Shown: positions 5,641 through 6,579 of the stretch, in pieces | How the letters are laid out: every line of letters starts with the position of its first letter | Position numbering within the stretch: the stretch's first letter is position 1 | Origin: Acidimicrobiales bacterium | Lineage (GTDB): Bacteria > Actinomycetota > Acidimicrobiia > Acidimicrobiales > JABEUL01 | NCBI GenBank assembly: GCA_013044465.1 | Contig: JABEUL010000146.1 | Span: 1-6,579, forward strand | Length of the DNA: 6,579 bases | Direction of reading: 5' to 3' | Translations under genes and position numbers: made by a program | The notes under the pieces: model-generated | Seen by the model: only the letters and a program-made list of their open reading frames with translations | Database searches by the model: none | What the model was told of the DNA's origin: nothing

Positions 5641-6579
5641 TGCCACAGCTCCTATGAAAGAGCCTAAACATTCAATTGATCCATAATGAACCAGTCCAGC
5701 ATATCCAATCCCAGTTGGCTTGTTGGTGGCACACCAAGGTTTCAACTGGGGCGAGCCGGCCGCGGGATATGGCAAGAACGTCGGTGTTGTTGGCTGAACC
5801 GGAGTATATGTTGAAAGGCTCCCGCTTGGCAGAGAGTTTGCAACTATCGAGTCAAGCGGCATTGCAGTAGCATCACAAACAGTCATTGGCGCTAATCCCA
5901 GTAGGTCCTCGACGGTTTTATCAACTGAACAGAATGATGATACTTGGTGGCTTACCTGACCATTAGGACCAAGTACGCGAGCCAAACCGCCTGCTGTGAC
6001 CACGTATGACCTCAACACATTTACGCTATCGCCAGTGAACTGTGTATCGTCTTCCACAATCATTACCAGCGTGTCTTTCCAGAACGGTGACTTTGAAAGA
6101 GCACTGACCATGTTCCCAGTGGCAAGATCGTTATTGGCAACCATTACCTGAGGTGCCCACATCACGGGATTGTTTCCATTGTTGAATACATCTGTGTGGT
6201 CATCTGGGACCTCAAGAATAGATAGTGAAGGCATTGCGGACTGGCAACTTGTATCGGTGCCTCCGCCTTTCATGCACTGGTTGTAGCTCGAGCTCCATGC
6301 AGCTAGAGAATATTTACTGTAGTCACTGGGCGATGCGCCTGGATAGTTACAGTATCCACTAGGTCCCCCGCATAGACCCACTTGTTTTCCAAACATTGGC
6401 GGTGGAACTTGACTATTTAAGGAGTCCCAACCTTTATCAATAGTAGAGCCTTTGTCGAAAATGTTTATTCTGTTAGTGTCGGGAAAGTCAGTGTTAGTCC
6501 CGGAAAATACCGGACCGCTTCCATTTCCCCAAATGTCGCCCGGAATGTCATTGGCTTGTGCGGGTGAGTTTGGATTCAA
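5611..6579 (-). CDS. Phosphoesterase-family protein (PF04185-like), C-terminal part, N-terminus beyond the right edge
   Basis: The frame is open for 322 codons and reaches the last base of the window. The TTG there is a window-edge artefact rather than a supported start, so the N-terminal portion, including any signal peptide, is missing. The middle resembles the C-terminal half of PF04185 phosphoesterases: ILEVPDDHTD at 121-130, VANNDLATGNMVSAL at 147-161, SPFWKDTLVMIVEDDTQ at 164-180, a later His211, then VEDLLGLAPMTVCDATAMPL at 223-242, matching the usual LLGLPPM/DAxAxPM ending. After that comes a Thr/Pro-rich stretch (about 256-280) and a family-atypical tail. Eight cysteines (70, 77, 102, 112, 217, 235, 283, 304) suggest disulfides and therefore export. 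Where relatives carry a DHVDxHR-type motif, this protein reads GDSVNVLRS at 183-191, so two histidines appear to be absent and activity is uncertain. No functional link to menaquinone synthesis is evident. Confidence 0.75.
   Translation of the reverse strand: MNPNSPAQANDIPGDIWGNGSGPVFSGTNTDFPDTNRINIFDKGSTIDKGWDSLNSQVPPPMFGKQVGLCGGPSGYCNYPGASPSDYSKYSLAAWSSSYNQCMKGGGTDTSCQSAMPSLSILEVPDDHTDVFNNGNNPVMWAPQVMVANNDLATGNMVSALSKSPFWKDTLVMIVEDDTQFTGDSVNVLRSYVVTAGGLARVLGPNGQVSHQVSSFCSVDKTVEDLLGLAPMTVCDATAMPLDSIVANSLPSGSLSTYTPVQPTTPTFLPYPAAGSPQLKPWCATNKPTGIGYAGLVHYGSIECLGSFIGAVAQTININNLP

Noticed and set aside
6577..6579. TTG at the right edge as the start of the phosphoesterase-like gene
   Set aside because: It coincides with the last base of the window, has no visible upstream context, and the homologous family is much longer at the N-terminus.

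Overview
The window is a compact menaquinone (vitamin K2) biosynthesis locus. It carries five men genes, with the C-terminal part of an apparently secreted phosphoesterase-family protein at the right edge. Almost every base is coding: the gaps between genes are 8 to 86 bp, one gene pair overlaps by 4 bp, and there is no gene-free stretch near 300 bases. I saw no tRNA, rRNA, CRISPR array, insertion sequence or attachment site.

Layout from left to right: menD (minus strand, 3' end beyond the left edge), menH (plus), menA and menB (minus, co-directional, menB upstream), menE (plus), then the phosphoesterase-like gene (minus, 5' end beyond the right edge). The strands alternate, giving two divergent junctions (menD/menH and menB/menE) and two convergent ones (menH/menA and menE/phosphoesterase). 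Each convergent junction has only 8 bp between the stop codons.

The genes supply most of the classical o-succinylbenzoate route. MenD condenses isochorismate with 2-oxoglutarate to SEPHCHC. MenH eliminates pyruvate to give SHCHC. MenE activates o-succinylbenzoate with CoA. MenB closes the ring to 1,4-dihydroxy-2-naphthoyl-CoA. MenA prenylates the naphthoate at the membrane. The isochorismate synthase (MenF), o-succinylbenzoate synthase (MenC), thioesterase and final methyltransferase are not in this window.

The organism is a bacterium of moderately low GC that uses menaquinone. The MenD motifs (a DERSAG segment and a GVGAPQT segment) and the short MenE look actinobacterial to me, perhaps an Acidimicrobiia-like environmental lineage. 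This placement is an impression and needs a tree. Non-ATG starts are frequent: menB starts at TTG, menA at GTG and menD probably at GTG.

I found no convincing undescribed system. The points most worth checking are the nearly absent spacer at the menD/menH divergent start, which has a small perfect dyad beside it, and the phosphoesterase-like protein, which seems to lack two histidines usual in its relatives.
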